Shown: positions 44,955-56,370, numbered from the stretch's first letter. The stretch: 64,000 bases of DNA from Datisca glomerata (GCA_003255025.1 QANY01007421.1:558001-622000); one strand, 5' to 3'. Notes: generated from the sequence alone by a model not told the origin. Made by a program: numbers and translations.

Positions 44955-45480
44955 CACATGCTTATCAATCGGTTGATGAAAACCAGCCAGGAACCATTTG
45001 TTGAAGCTCTGTGTACAAAAGTAATTAAGAGATAATGTTGCTCTCATTCATTCTCTTTGTATATTCGCCACATTTGATTTCATAGAAGTCTCTGCATCCC
45101 ATCAGTGATGCACGACTGTTTTTTTGCTCCATGTGGAACCCAGCCTGACCAATTGCGTGGGAAGATGCTGAATGAGGTGATCCGTAACAGTAGGTGTAAA
45201 GAGGGTCATGAACCTATGTTTTATCCAAAGGTCTTGAGCAATTGCACCGTTTCATCTTCTTATTGGCAGTGATGCACATAGTTTACACGTCTAACAATGT
45301 CCTTGACCATAGTAGAAAATTTCAACTGACGAAAGTGGGAGGAAGAAGCATGTCTAATGAACTCCACGATGACCTTAGTCATGACACTCATATGCTGATT
45401 CTTACCATGTGGAGATGAAATAGAAGGCGTCTTCCCTAGGTGCTATGCTTCTTCTGTCATTGGGTCGTGAGGATTACCTC
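44955..45480. repeat. Dispersed repeat of unknown family, copy 2
   Basis: The best preserved of the three copies. It shares long blocks with 37555-38045, and its right third also matches 52790-53035. See copy 1 for the shared motifs. Confidence 0.8.
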
Positions 45481-47345
45481 AGTCTCCGCAAAATTTTAAT
45501 TTAGAACCATAATCTTCGATGGAACTATGACTTTGTACCTTCATTGTTAACTCGATGGAAGATGAATTCCAGATGATACATGGAGTGGGCATCCCATTAT
45601 GGAGATTTGTTTTCACTTTCATGCTGTTAATTAAGGTAAAAGGACCTAACCATTATTTCTGGGTATCAGTGACTCAGATTTTCCTTGTTCTTATGGTGGA
45701 AACAAAGCTACAGCTGGTCATTGCAAGACTAACCAATGAGAGTGCAAGGGTGCAAGAGTAAAAGAGCTAAGGGATGCCATTTTTTAGTTTAAAAAGCCAA
45801 AATTATTGTTGGACTTAATACGTTTTATTTGATATAACATGTATATTTCTTTCAAATATCGAGTTTTATTTATTATTTCTAATCAAAATATTTGATCTTA
45901 GAAAGGCTATTGAATTATAAATTAGGAAATTTTTTAATTTTTTATTGCAATTCAATTGCCTCAAAAGGTTAAAAATTAATATTGCATGCAAATAAAGATT
46001 GTATCCTAATTTCTTGATTACTTTTAATAAATATGATAATTCAATTATAAGTGGCTTAAAAAAGAATTACAACGGAGGATAGAGCGAAACAAAATGAACC
46101 TTCATCTCCCCAAATTTATTTCACGTCGCTTTTTCTAGCATCAAAATTTAGCAATTTCATGTATTTTTATTTAGAACGGATTTTCATCAAGTTTTGATTC
46201 CCCAAAATCCCCCCCTCTCAAAATATCACTATAAAGAAATCAATATTTCACTTAATAGAGTTACATGCCTTAATAAGCCTCATAAAAAAAATTCGGCTCT
46301 AGGATTCACCGATCCCGTCCCGGTGTCATGGGGACCAATCCAGTCCTGAACTAGAATATCAAGTTTTTTTTTCATCCTGAATCGGTTGAGACTGAATTTT
46401 ATAGTTGAGATGAGATTTTCATTCCGTCTAAACCCGCCTTATATGTCCCTTTCGCGTAGCCCGCCTCATAGTCCTGAGATCTACAGAGCAGGCCTAAGAA
46501 CCTTATTGCTCGTTAGATACTATTCAACAAAGTGTTTCAAACTGCAACAACATGGCAATGTTGCAATTCGCCAATTATGCGATACTTTTAGTCCAATCAA
46601 GAGACCAGTCTTGCCTGTACCAAGGCTCGGGTCATGGGACATTAACAGAATAAGAGTTTTGGCTCAGGATGGGACGATCCCTACCTATTGAGTAGTCAAC
46701 ATCCTGTTCTGCTAACCAGTCAACTTTCTGACCTGTCTTTGTTGATGATGCATGCCCCTTAAGCGGGAACTAAAGTCAATCCATCTGGTAAGTTGCCTTT
46801 GGGAGAAGCCGACAACATATCTTGAGCATTTGTCTACATTGTTCCAATGTGTAGACTTAATAGTATTACTGAAGATTTATGAACTTATGAGGAGCTATAC
46901 TAAAATATAGAAGTATGAATGCAATCTAATGTTAGAGGACTCATATGGTGGAGATAACCAACTCTAACTGGCTCTATAGTGATCAATGAATGTTTTGGGG
47001 TAAAATTGGGAGAAAATGAGAACCCTAGACAGTTTTCTCATTGTGAGGGCTTGCACATTCCGCAAATTTTAGTGTATGTTGGAGTCGTCTGGTTTCATCA
47101 CGATTGAACTGGTGCATCCTAAAGTCATGCGTCAAAGACAATCTAAGAAGAGTTATGGGCTTGAGGATGAATATGGCATTTAGCATAGTGATTTGTAAAA
47201 AAATCATTGAATAGGAACTGGGTATTTCCATACTCTTTACAGTCTTCTTCCCTATAGGCTAGTACTGTGGCCGAGGTGACTAGGGGTCTGTCACAGAAGC
47301 TTAGTGCTGAAGATAATTTTATGTTGGCCATTAACATGAGTACGA
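45481..47345. other. Intergenic sequence, no gene recognised
   Basis: Open frames at 45555-45761 and 46386-46691 have no domain and no codon pattern that sets them apart. A GC-richer patch near 46310-46360 (gatcccgtcccggtg) could be a transposon remnant but has no matching end. Confidence 0.55.
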
Positions 47346-47756
47346 TTAAAAAGGGAGAAAAGGACAAAGGATTGGAAGAACTTTTCTATTATTGCTTACT
47401 CGACAGAATCAATAAAAAATACAATTACAAAGAGAGTATATATACATGAAAAGGTAAGGACAAAAAGAACAAAATGAATGAAATAAGTTTCCAATCATTG
47501 CTCAATCATGCTTGCATGCATGAAGCCGTAACGTGAGAGAGAAATGAGAGAATCTTGATTGTGTAATTCTATTGGTTGAAGTTTCCACCAATCAGATGTT
47601 GCCTTGTAAGAGAAGTTGGCTACTGAAAGATCCTACGGAGGCCAATCATGAGTTTCTGTTGTGGCCGATTGTGAGCACTACTTACATGGCCAATGTGCTG
47701 TGTTGGAAATACTATCTTGAAAGCTTAGTTTGCAAACATGGACACTAGGTTTAGCA
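47346..47756 (-). repeat. 3' LTR of the minus-strand Copia element
   Basis: It ends gtttagca on the plus strand (TGCTAAACC on the minus strand), next to a CTTGAGGGGAGT polypurine tract at 47757-47770. It is colinear with 52173-52555 and includes a tatatatacatg TATA-like box. Confidence 0.85.
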
Positions 47757-48426
47757 ACTCCCCTCAAGCAAAAGGGTGGCAATGCCACTGAGCTTGGAAG
47801 TAAGTGAACTAAAAGATGTGGGAGACAAGGGTTTGGTAAATATGTCAGCCAGTTGAGAGACTGAGGGCACATATCTGATTTCAACATCTTTAGACAGAGT
47901 GTGATGTCGAATGAAGTGCACATCTAATTCGATGTGCTTGGTTACGACGTGGAAATGGCGTGGAAGACATGGTTAATAGTAAGGGAGTGAGCACTTTGGT
48001 TGTCACACCAAATGATATGTGTAGTATGTAGTTGCATTTTAAGTTTAGATAGGAGAGAAAGAAGCCATATAATCTCACTACAAGCTGAAGCAAGTGCTCG
48101 GTACTCATCTTTAATGATCGAACGAGCAACTACTACCTATTTCTTAGAGCTCCAAGTGATTAAATTGTCTCCTAGATACACACATAAACCGCTTGTAGAT
48201 TTTTTATCATCACGAGAGGAAGCCCAATCAGGATCTGAGTATCCTTCACGAGTAAGCCTTGAAGAAGGAGAGAAGTGCAAGCTAAGGTGAGAGCTGTCCT
48301 TGAGGTATCGAAGAAGCCTTTTGTAGGCTTTCCAATGATTTTTAGTAGGTTGAGACATATATTGACTAAGCTTGTTAATAGTAAAAGAGAGTCATAGTGA
48401 GATATTAGAGTGATCCCAACACACAT
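47757..48426 (-). pseudogene. Copia RNase H and end of pol
   Basis: The minus strand shows HWKAYKRLLRYLKDSSHLSL, DPDWASSRDDKKSTSGLCVY, then VVARSIIKDEYRALASACSE and IIWCDNQSAHSL, which are the conserved RNase H regions of Copia pol. The first Asp region (SDPDWA) and CDNQSA are kept. Frameshifts and a stop after WSSKK break it. Confidence 0.87.
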
Positions 48427-48591
48427 CTGTAAAGTTTTTGGTTTGAGAAAGGAGCTCCTGATGCAATAAGCTTATAGGATGGACACATAGGTGTGGGGAA
48501 GCTCCTGACTTGAGTCATGTTGGTTTTGATGAGTGTGTCAGTATGGTACTTAGACTGAGTGAGATACAATCTAGTAGAGTCTCTAAAGGCT

Positions 48592-48990
48592 TCAACACCA
48601 AGGAATTAAGTAGGAGATGGAACCTAGAGTTTTAACAGCAAACTGAGCATTGAGATGTCCAATTAGCTGCTGAATGAGGGAGGTGCTAATGCCTGTGATT
48701 AGAATATCATCCACATAGATAAGAACAAGTAACATATGAGGACCAGTGAACTTGATGAATAGAGATGTATAAAATATAACATGATGAAAACCTAATCCAT
48801 TTAGAGCTATCATGAGATTGTCATACCAAGCTCTAGAGGTCTGTCTTAGGCCATAGAGAGCTTTGTTAAGCTTGAAAACATGGTGAGGTTTTGTGGGATT
48901 CTGAAAACCTTGTGGCTGCTCCATAAACACAGTTTCTTCAAGTTCACCAGGAAGGAAAGCATTGTTGATATCAAGTTGTTGGAATCCCAT
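48592..48990 (-). pseudogene. Copia reverse transcriptase
   Basis: LDINNAFLPGELEETVFMEQ, then PQGF, HHVFKLNKALYGLRQTSRAW and the catalytic box LLVLIYVDDILITG are clear. The YVDD motif is intact. The N-terminal part of RT beyond 48990 is broken by stops. Confidence 0.88.
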
Positions 48991-49049
48991 CCTTTGCTAA
49001 CAACAAGTGTGAACATGACCCTTAGTGTGCATGGCTTTAGGATATGACC

Positions 49050-49730
49050 GGAAAAATCTAAACAATTAATTCCCATTTACTGTTGGAAGCCTTTAGCCAC
49101 TAATCTGGCCTTATATTAGTTGACAATACCTTCTGCATTGTACTTCACTCTAAAGACCCATTTGTTCTTGACCATGGTTTGGTTTTCATGGGATGCAACC
49201 AGGGTCCAAGTGTAGTTAGCTTGGAGGGCCCGAAACTCAACATTCATGGGAAATTTCTAGTTGGCATTAGTGAGTGCTTCCTATACAGAGGTAGGGTTAG
49301 AGATAAATGTCAGTACCGAATTGAAAACTTAGGCTTTAAAGAGTCAGTTTTAGACCTGGTAAGCATATGATGCATAGGTCTCACATTGGTAACAAGTTTA
49401 ATAGCCATAATGGGTAAGGAAGAGGGTGAGGGAACAAATGGAACAATATCAGTAGGAAAGCTATAATTAGGGGATGGTGAAGGAGCAGAAGAACCTGAAT
49501 CATTACCTGAGGGAAGAACACTAACAACTGGTGCTAGAGAGGAGCAAGGCTGGGAAGAAGATGATGCTGCAGAGCTTGATGATGGAGTGGACATCTGAAA
49601 TGGAAGAGAAGATACCTGAAAATGAGGATGAAAAAAAATAGGCAAACTAGAAGAAATGGTTGTGTTTGTGGGACTAAGATTAGCATAGGGAATCTCTTAT
49701 TCATTAAACACAACACTAATTGAAATATTC
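49050..49730 (-). pseudogene. Copia integrase-RT linker region
   Basis: A Ser/Pro-rich segment (SSSSAASSSSQPCSSLAPV) leads to HHMLTRSKTDSLKPKFS, the usual RSK motif just before Copia RT. It is low-complexity and non-enzymatic. Confidence 0.75.
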
Positions 49731-49839
49731 TATTTTCCTGAGATTGGTTCTAAAAAAATTTAACCTTTATGAAAGGGAATGTACCCTAGAAACACACACT
49801 TTTTGGTGTGAAAGTCTAACTTATGTGAGTTATAAGGTC

Positions 49840-50570
49840 TTAAGATGGAAAACAAGAGCATCCAAAGGCTCTAAGGTGACTGTATTTAGGTGGTTTGCCA
49901 AAGATTATTTTATAAGGACATTTGTTTGCTAGGGTTGGTGTGGGAAGCATGTTAATTAGATATGTTGCTGTGGAGAAAGCCTCCCACCAAAATTTTAAGG
50001 GAATCTTAGCATGAGCAAGTGAGGTAAGTCCTCTTTCAATAATATCCATATGCTTTCTTTCAATTCTGCCATTTTGAGCAGGAGTATGTGGGCTAGGATG
50101 CCTAAATATAATTTCAAGATGTGTAAATATGGGTAATAATGGTCAGAATCCGCCCAATCACTTTGGACACATTTTACCTTAACCTGAAACTGTCTATCAA
50201 CATATGTCAGAAAGTTAAGAATGGTTTGTTTAACTTCAGATTTGGTTTTAAGTGGAAATATCCATGTGAATCTAGTAAACTCAGATAATATCTAAAACCA
50301 AAGGTTGAGAGATGGGGAGAAGGGCCCCAAACATCATGATGAATGAGATCAAAAGGCTGCATTGCATTACTATTAGATAATTTAAAAGGAAACTGATCAG
50401 CTTTGCCTAGCATGCAGGAATCACAGAAGGCCAAAGCTTTAAGACAGACATTAGACTCTTGTACAAACTTTAACATTCAACTCATGGTGTGAACGTATGA
50501 GTGACCAAGCCTGAGATGCCATAAGGTGGCTTTATTTACATTAGAATTAGTTAAAAAGGCAGAAAGCTTG
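49840..50570 (-). pseudogene. Copia integrase with GAG-pre-integrase
   Basis: TLWHLRLGHSYVHTMS (zinc-binding His pair), then CDSCMLGKADQFPF, FDLIHHDVWGPSPHLS with the first catalytic Asp, YYLSLLDSHGYFHLKP, and later the IIERGLTSLAHAKIPLKFWW and CPYKIIFGKPP regions. Frameshifts separate the parts, and the middle with the second Asp is poorly kept. Confidence 0.85.
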
Positions 50571-50810
50571 TTGGCAGACCAAGGTTGCAGTGAGTTAGGT
50601 AGCCATGTTACTGGAAAATGATAGAGACCTTCATGAAGAACACCATGCAGTAGCACAGTCTTCGTAATCTTGTCCTTTACATAACAACAAAAAGAATTAA
50701 ACTCAACAATTATAGGATTACTAAGGGTGAGTTTAGAAATACTAAGCATATTTTTGAATATAGAAGAAACACACAAAATTTGGTCAAGTGTAAGCTTCAT
50801 AAATTTGTCA

Positions 50811-51032
50811 TTAGTTTGGAGAATTTTTTTTACCAATGTGAGATATATCCATCATCTTACCATTGCCTACCATGACCTTAGCTTTTCCCTTGTAATCACT
50901 TTTGAGAGATAAGTTGCCAAGATCAGAAGTGATATGGTAATTGGCACCACTGTCAAGATACCATGAGCCATCATATGAGTGAGTTGTTGAGGCAGTAAAA
51001 GCACTTGGTGGCCTGTGTGAATTATTAGCCAT
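50811..51032 (-). pseudogene. Copia aspartic protease
   Basis: GSWYLDSGANYHITSDLGNL carries the DSGA catalytic motif, followed by KGKAKVMVGNGKMMDISHIG. The active site is intact within an otherwise broken pol frame. Confidence 0.85.
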
Positions 51033-51086
51033 TGAAGAAAATGAGTGAGGGGATTGTGCATTTCTTTGCTGGAAAGACTCAGTGGC

Positions 51087-52142
51087 CTAAAATTTTGGAT
51101 CAAACTTACTGTAACAGGTTGATGTATAGTGACCCTTTCTTCGACAGATTTGGCACATTGGCCAGTTACCATTTCTACGACCTCCACCCCTTGCATGACC
51201 TAGAGTGTTATTGGAGCTGCCTCTATGAAAGTTAGGAGGAATATATGGTGTGTTACTTGGTTTACGTTGCTGGAAGCTAGCCACATGAGCGACAGAGGAA
51301 TGGAGGTCAAGATTCTTGGAAACAACAATCTGTTGTATGCGCATTTCATGACTTTGTAGCATGAACTGAGCTTCCTAGAGAGAGACTGAATCACCTCTTG
51401 AAGTGAGGTTTACCACGACATTGTCATACTCAGATCCAAGTCCTCCAAGGATATAAAACAACAAGTCTTCATCAATAATGATTTGGCCAGTAGAAGACAA
51501 GCTGTCAGCAACACTTCTCATCTTTAGAACATAGTCATTAATAGTGAGGGCTTCTTTCTTAATAGTTTATAGTTGATATTGTAATTGCAAGGTACGAGCC
51601 TTGGATTGAGATGTGAAGATTTGTTCTAAAATCCTCCAAACTTCTTTGACACTGGTACAATTGACAACGTGACCAAACATTGCTTCAGTGATAGAAGCAA
51701 GAAGCTAGCTAAGTAAATATTGGTCTATACGCCTCCAGTTAATGGATTCTAGGTTTAAAATTAAAGAGAATTCAATTTTTGGCATCTGGACTTGACTGTT
51801 GATAAGAGAGACGAAAGGGTTAGGAATAAAGTCCTTGGGTATTGGTTTGGTGCCAAGCAAAAAGGGTTCGAGATCATAAGCTTGAACAATAGACTTGATT
51901 TGGGACCTATAGAACGTATAGTTGTTACGATCGAGATGAATAGAAATTGTCACCATTTTGTTGGAAACATATTGGGAAGAGCAGGGACATGATTTGAGAG
52001 AAAAGGGAGGGATAATGAGGGGGACAATTTTAGGAGTTGATTGAGGAATTGGATGTTGAGCAATGAGAGTTTCAGTGTTAGCAACGTTGGGATTTTCTAA
52101 AGACGAAGGTGCTATGTTTTTAGAGCTTGAGACAGAGGCCAT
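51087..52142 (-). pseudogene. Copia gag with zinc knuckle
   Basis: Start at 52142 (MASVSSSKNIAPSSLENPN), then SIHLDRNNYTFYRSQIKSIV and AYDLEPFLLGTKPIP, the UBN2-type gag start. A CQICRRKGHYTSTC zinc knuckle (CCHC) is at about 51120-51165. Stops and a frameshift lie between. Confidence 0.85.
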
Positions 52143-52157
52143 TTTAGGATGCTAACC

Positions 52158-52172
52158 TTCTCTGATACCAAG
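52158..52172 (-). other. Primer-binding site of the Copia element (tRNA-Met type)
   Basis: TTGGTATCAGAGAAGG on the minus strand, directly inside the 5' LTR. Confidence 0.85.
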
Positions 52173-52555
52173 TTAAAAAGAGGGAAATAGACAAAGGATT
52201 GGAAGAACTTTTCTATTATTTCTTACTTGAAAGAATCAATCAAAAATACAATTACAATGAGTGTATATATACATGAAATAATGATGAAATCGTTAAGCTA
52301 AGGACAAAATGAATAAAATGAATAAAACGAATAAAATTAGTTTCCAATAATTGCTCAATCATGCTTGCATTGGAGCCGTTACGTGAGAGAGAAAGGAGAG
52401 AATCTTGAGTGTGTAATTTTATTGGTTGAAGCTTGCTCCGATAAGATGTTGCCTTGTAGGAGAAGTTGGTTACTGAAAGATCCTTCGAAGGCCAATCACG
52501 AACTACTGTCGTGGCCGATCGTGAGCACTGCTGACATGGAAAATAGGTTTAGCTA
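52173..52555 (-). repeat. 5' LTR of the minus-strand Copia element
   Basis: Colinear with 47346-47756 but shorter. About 50 bp present in the other LTR between two acatgg repeats is missing here near 52537-52541. Confidence 0.83.
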
Positions 52556-52789
52556 GACAAAGGAAATTCTTAAAGTTATTTTCGTTATGCATCCTATGAG
52601 AGCACCAAGGACCTAACCATATTAATCGGATACATATTGTTCTTATCCTTAAGGTTCTTTGCACTAGGATTACATCTTAGTTGCATCCTGAATAAGTCTT
52701 TGTAATATAGTTTACAAGATTACTTCTAAAATTCTTACTAATAGGTTGTTCTGGTTATTAGTAAAATTATTAGTGAGAAGCAAAATACT

Positions 52790-53035
52790 TTACATTCTTG
52801 ATAGATACATTGTCTTCTTGTTGGCAGTTACGCTTGTAGTTTACAGCGGCCTAAAAATGTCCTTGACCATTAGTGAAAAGTTTCATTTGGTAAAAGTGGG
52901 ACGAAGAAGCACGCGTTTAATGAACTCCAATTATTACCTTAGTCATGACATTTGGATGCTAATTTTTACTATGTAGAGACAAAATAGAAGGTGTCTTCTT
53001 TAGATGCTATGCTTCTTCTGCCATCTTTTATGGCA
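52790..53035. repeat. Dispersed repeat of unknown family, partial copy 3
   Basis: Matches the right-hand part of the copies at 37555 and 44955 (gtttacagc-gcctaa, aatgtccttgaccat, gaagaagcacg, aatgaactc, gcttcttctgcca). It is truncated on the left. Confidence 0.75.
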
Positions 53036-53100
53036 GATCTGACTCCGACATGGTAAACAATATTTATACAGACAAAGGTTGGGCCTGAGCCAGGATAGAA

Positions 53101-53250
53101 CAAGCTCTGATACCATGTCAGATTCTAATCTAAAACCAATTAGTACTAGGTGAAGTAGCCTAACAATTATATAAGCACAATCAGATCTTCACTCACAGTC
53201 GATGTGAGATAACATTTTTTAATATGAATCTGACATGGTATCAGAGCTTG
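53101..53250. mobile_element. LTR-like module with outward primer-binding sites at both ends (TRIM-like)
   Basis: The 150-bp segment has perfect 25-bp inverted ends. Each end consists of an LTR terminus (TGTCAGATTC) plus an adjoining TGGTATCAGAGCTTG, the tRNA-Met-type primer site used by Copia and TRIM elements. The 120-bp core (53116-53235) begins TG and ends CA. It contains a tatataagca TATA-like box on the plus strand. A related but diverged LTR sequence lies at about 53320-53440 in opposite orientation (ccaattggttttgggttaga). There is no coding sequence. Small size fits a TRIM; whether the arrangement arose by inversion or by a palindromic LTR is unknown. Confidence 0.7.
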
Positions 53251-53440
53251 GTCTGTTTGTCTCTATCTTTGTCTGTAGTCTGTACCTGTCCAACTCATGG
53301 GACGCTTTGCGTGAAATGGGTGTTAAGGGATGTTATCCCATATTGACAGCGAGTAACGGGCTAACTGTACTTATAAACCTATTGAGCATTTTCATCTAAT
53401 ACCAATTGGTTTTGGGTTAGAATCTGAGAGGGTTCGATAC
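53251..53440 (+). mobile_element. TRIM-like internal piece and second, inverted LTR fragment
   Basis: From about 53320 the plus strand reads ttatcccatattgacagc and ends in accaattggttttgggttag, the reverse of the LTR start at 53116. The two LTR copies are thus in inverted order and considerably diverged. The outer border is unclear. Confidence 0.5.
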
Positions 53441-53589
53441 ATGGATTTCTCATGCTTTTTCTTCTTAAGGTCATTTATCCCAAAAGCAATGATATTTCCC
53501 TAGTTAGAGATCTATTTAAGCCAAGCGGTTTGGATTGGGGTATAAGTAATTTACTGGAATGGTTGTTCCTCACCGATGGATGTTGCAAC

Positions 53590-54060
53590 CATCAGTAGTG
53601 AATACACGGTTAAATCAAAGTTATGATGGGGTTGTCAAGGTGAGTATAAATGACATTCCGAGTAGCTCAAATTTCCAAGGGGATTCTATGAATCAGAAGG
53701 GTCTATGGATTAAAGTCTTGAAGCTCAAATTTCCTCCCAAGCTTCATCATTTCTTATGGAGGTGTTTGAGTAATATTTCATCCTGCTAAGTAAATCTTTC
53801 TCGAGGAGATATGAACATTGACATTATGTCCTTTTTATGACCTTGATGAAGAAACCGTAGTTCATATATTTTTTAACTGCCCTTTGCGTTGAGATTTTGG
53901 TTTGTTGTCCTTCTCCTTTACGAGTTGAGTGCATTCCATGTGAAACTCTTGTTGCTATTTGGATAAAGTTATCTTCTTCAATAGGTGTGAGTGTAATGGA
54001 TAATACAATGTTCAGCCGGCTTGTGTTGGGGAAGTGATGCTGCATGGTTTGCCTCTTCAC
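53590..54060 (+). pseudogene. LINE (L1-type) ORF2 C-terminal zf-RVT remnant
   Basis: WIKVLKLKFPPKLHHFLWRC, then a stop, then CPFYDLDEETVVHIFFNCP match the reverse-transcriptase-associated zinc-binding module found near the C-terminus of plant L1 elements (and in some host genes derived from them). VAIWIKLSSS follows in another frame. No RT domain lies upstream, so this is a 5'-truncated copy, which is usual for LINEs. A poly(A) tail was not located. Confidence 0.7.
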
Positions 54061-54099
54061 TGTCGGGTGGATTCAGTTGGTCTTATGACACAAGGAGAA

Positions 54100-54317
54100 G
54101 ATGCGAGGTAAGAGTAAAAGTTTCTGAAATTTCTTAATTCTTTTTTTATATCCTCTCATACAACCTACTGATTCTTAAAAGTAGAGATTAAAAGTAATAA
54201 AAGAAATCTCTATCTAAGAAAGAAAATAAAATTGACAGCTCCTAAATATTGTCCAGCATAATTATGGAAACTCAATAAAATGTCTAAAAAATAATTAAAA
54301 ATAAAAGTTGCGTAACA
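54100..54317 (-). repeat. Probable 3' LTR fragment of the chromovirus
   Basis: On the minus strand AAAGGAAGGGGGAA (54318-54333) is a polypurine tract followed by TGTTACGCAACTTTTA, a typical LTR start. The outer border of the LTR could not be fixed. Confidence 0.55.
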
Positions 54318-54345
54318 TTCCCCCTTCCTTTAAAAAGTCTTGTCC

Positions 54346-56010
54346 TCAAGGCTTAAACTCTGGAAACTTTTGCTGAATCTTGTAAGCATCAGCCCATGTT
54401 GCATCTTCAGGAAAAGAGTTAGACCAGTGTATCAGCCATTGAGCAACCGGTCGGTTGTTCCTCTTGATCATTCGCCTATCCTGCACTGCCATCAGTTCTA
54501 ATTGCATTCTACTATCTTCTTGGATTGAAGGCAAATATGTTTGTTGATCATTGGCTGCTCCTAGCTTCTTTTTCAGGAATGAAACATGAAACACAGGATG
54601 GATCTTTGAGTGTGATGGTAGTTCTAGTTTATAGGCCACCTGTCCAACTTTTTGAAGTACCTAAGGGTCCATAAAATCGGGGAGCCAGTTTCCTATTGGT
54701 TCTTAGAGCTAGGGACGTTTGCTTGGAAGGTTGTAGTCGAAGTTACACCCAATCAGCCGCCTCCAAAATCCTCTCCGACCGGTGCTTATCTACCATCTTC
54801 TTCATTTGGCTTTGAGCTTGATATAAGTTCTCTTTGAGAAGACGCACCATTGAATCCCGGTCCTTCAAGGCTTGATCCACTGCTACCACTAAAGTTTCTC
54901 CAGGAATGTAAGTAGTATAAGTAGGAGGTTCCCTTCCATAAACGACCTCAAATGGAGTCATTTTAGATGAAAAATGAAGTTAGGTATTGTACCACCATTC
55001 AGCTAGCTGCAAGCACTTATTAGCTATTTCTATCTGACCATCAGTTTGCGGGTGATGAGAAGTATTCATAAGTAATTGAGTTCCCTGTAGAGTGAAGAGA
55101 TGCTTCCCAAATTGGCCAGTAAAAATACGATCCCTATCACTCACAATGGTCTTGGGCAAGCCATATAGCTTATAAATGTTATCTGAGAACAATTGGGCCA
55201 CATCTTTTGCTCTAAAGAAAGGACAGGAAGTGAGCATACTTGCTTAATCTATCCACAACTACCATGATAACCTCCCTATTTTGGGATTTTGCAAGGCCTT
55301 CTATAAAATTCATTGATATATCAGACCAAATTTGCTTTGGTAATGGCTGCAAGAGGCCAGGAGATGCTATATTTTCAGCCTTGTTCCTCTGACATGTGTC
55401 GCATTCAGCCACCCATTTACAAATTTCTCTCCTCGTCTTCTTCCAATTGAAAGCTCTTCCTATCCTTTAAAGTTTCCTTTGTTCTGGAATGACCTTCCTC
55501 TGTCCCACCATGAGCTTCTTGGAGTATCTTTGTCTTGAGATCAGATTGCTCCCCAATCCATAGTCGCCCTTTATACCTCAACTGATTATTTTCCGAAGTG
55601 AATTTTGAGTATGAGGCTGGATCCACTTGAATTTCTTGGATGAGTTGATGTATATTCTCATCTTTCTTCCATTCATCTTGGAGAATATTAAGCCAATCTG
55701 CCACAATAAATGATATAGCCATTATGGTTGATTTTTCACCCTCATCATCCCTTGACAAAGCATCGCCACCTTGTTCTCCTTGCCACTGCGATAGACAATC
55801 CTCATCCTTTGACAAAGCATCGCTACCTTGTTCTCCTTGCCACTGCGATAGACAATCTCATAGTCGTAACCAGCCAATTTAGTAAGCCATTTATGTTGCA
55901 TTGGGGTTGAAATTTGCTGCTCTAATAAGTACTTCAGGCTGAGATGATCAGTGATTATCTTGAAGCGTTTCCTATCAAATATGGTCTCCATTTCTGTACC
56001 GCGGTGCATG
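54346..56010 (-). pseudogene. Ty3/Gypsy chromovirus pol fragment: RNase H, integrase, chromodomain
   Basis: In minus-strand order: RNase H end (RFKIITDHLSLKYLLEQQIS, WLTKLAGYDYEIVYRSGK), integrase zinc region, CDTCQRNKAE, SDISMNFIEGLAKSQ with the first Asp, LPKTIVSDRDRIFTGQFGKH, NTSHHPQTDGQIEIAN, then TPFEVVYGREPP. HPVFHVSFLKKKLG and a chromodomain (DRRMIKRNNRPVAQWLIHW, DATWADAYKIQQKFP) end it. The chromodomain assigns it to the chromoviruses. RT, protease and gag are missing: the element is truncated at about 56020. Several frameshifts and stops are present. Confidence 0.88.
55739..55853 (-). repeat. In-frame 57-bp tandem duplication in the chromovirus RNase H
   Basis: The gacaaagcatcg block recurs at a distance of exactly 57 bases (55754 and 55811). 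It duplicates 19 codons (IVYRSGKENKVAMLCQ) at the end of RNase H. Confidence 0.9.
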
Positions 56011-56136
56011 CATTATGTTGATTATGTTCAAAACATGCTCAAGCACATAAAGTACCTTTCTTCATCTAAGTATTCATGTAGCTTCCAGAGCTTCATAAGT
56101 AGTTTCTATGTTTTGTTCTGAGAACATCATTCATAC

Positions 56137-56370
56137 TCACAAACATGTAGTACTTAGCTTTGTGGTTGGACTAAATCCAAGCATCAAACTTTTCCTTAAT
56201 GTTTTAGGGGCATTGGCAGTGGACTCCTCAGCACGTTCCTCAGTAAGAATAAATTTGTGGTTCTCACATATGCGCATCAAATTAAAATTTGATTTCCATC
56301 TTATGATGTTATCACCATTCAATTTTTCTAGTACAAGTAAAGCAGTAATACGGTTACCTACGGTAGACAT
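56137..56370 (-). pseudogene. Copia-type gag fragment
   Basis: Start at 56370: MSTVGNRITALLVLEKLNGD, then IIRWKSNFNLMRICENHKFI and LTEERAEESTANAPKT match the N-terminus of a common plant Copia gag (LNG-N--RWKS, LTEE-P). It breaks after 77 codons. Further gag-like peptides (SEQNIETTYEALEA) appear to about 56060 in other frames, just before the chromovirus fragment begins. The long leader to the right belongs to the same element. Confidence 0.7.

Larger units (their letters stand above)
47346..52555 (-). mobile_element. Ty1/Copia retrotransposon (minus strand), near complete but decayed
   Basis: The right LTR (52173-52555, 5') and left LTR (47346-47756, 3') enclose, in minus-strand order, a primer site, gag with zinc knuckle, protease, GAG-pre-integrase, integrase, RT and RNase H. 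The total of 5.2 kb is the normal size of a Copia element. Many frameshifts and stops occur and the flanking pentamers do not match clearly. LTR starts and ends are somewhat worn at the inner side. Confidence 0.9.

Noticed and set aside
46386..46691. 101-codon plus-strand frame
   Set aside because: No domain, no neighbouring exons, and composition like random sequence.
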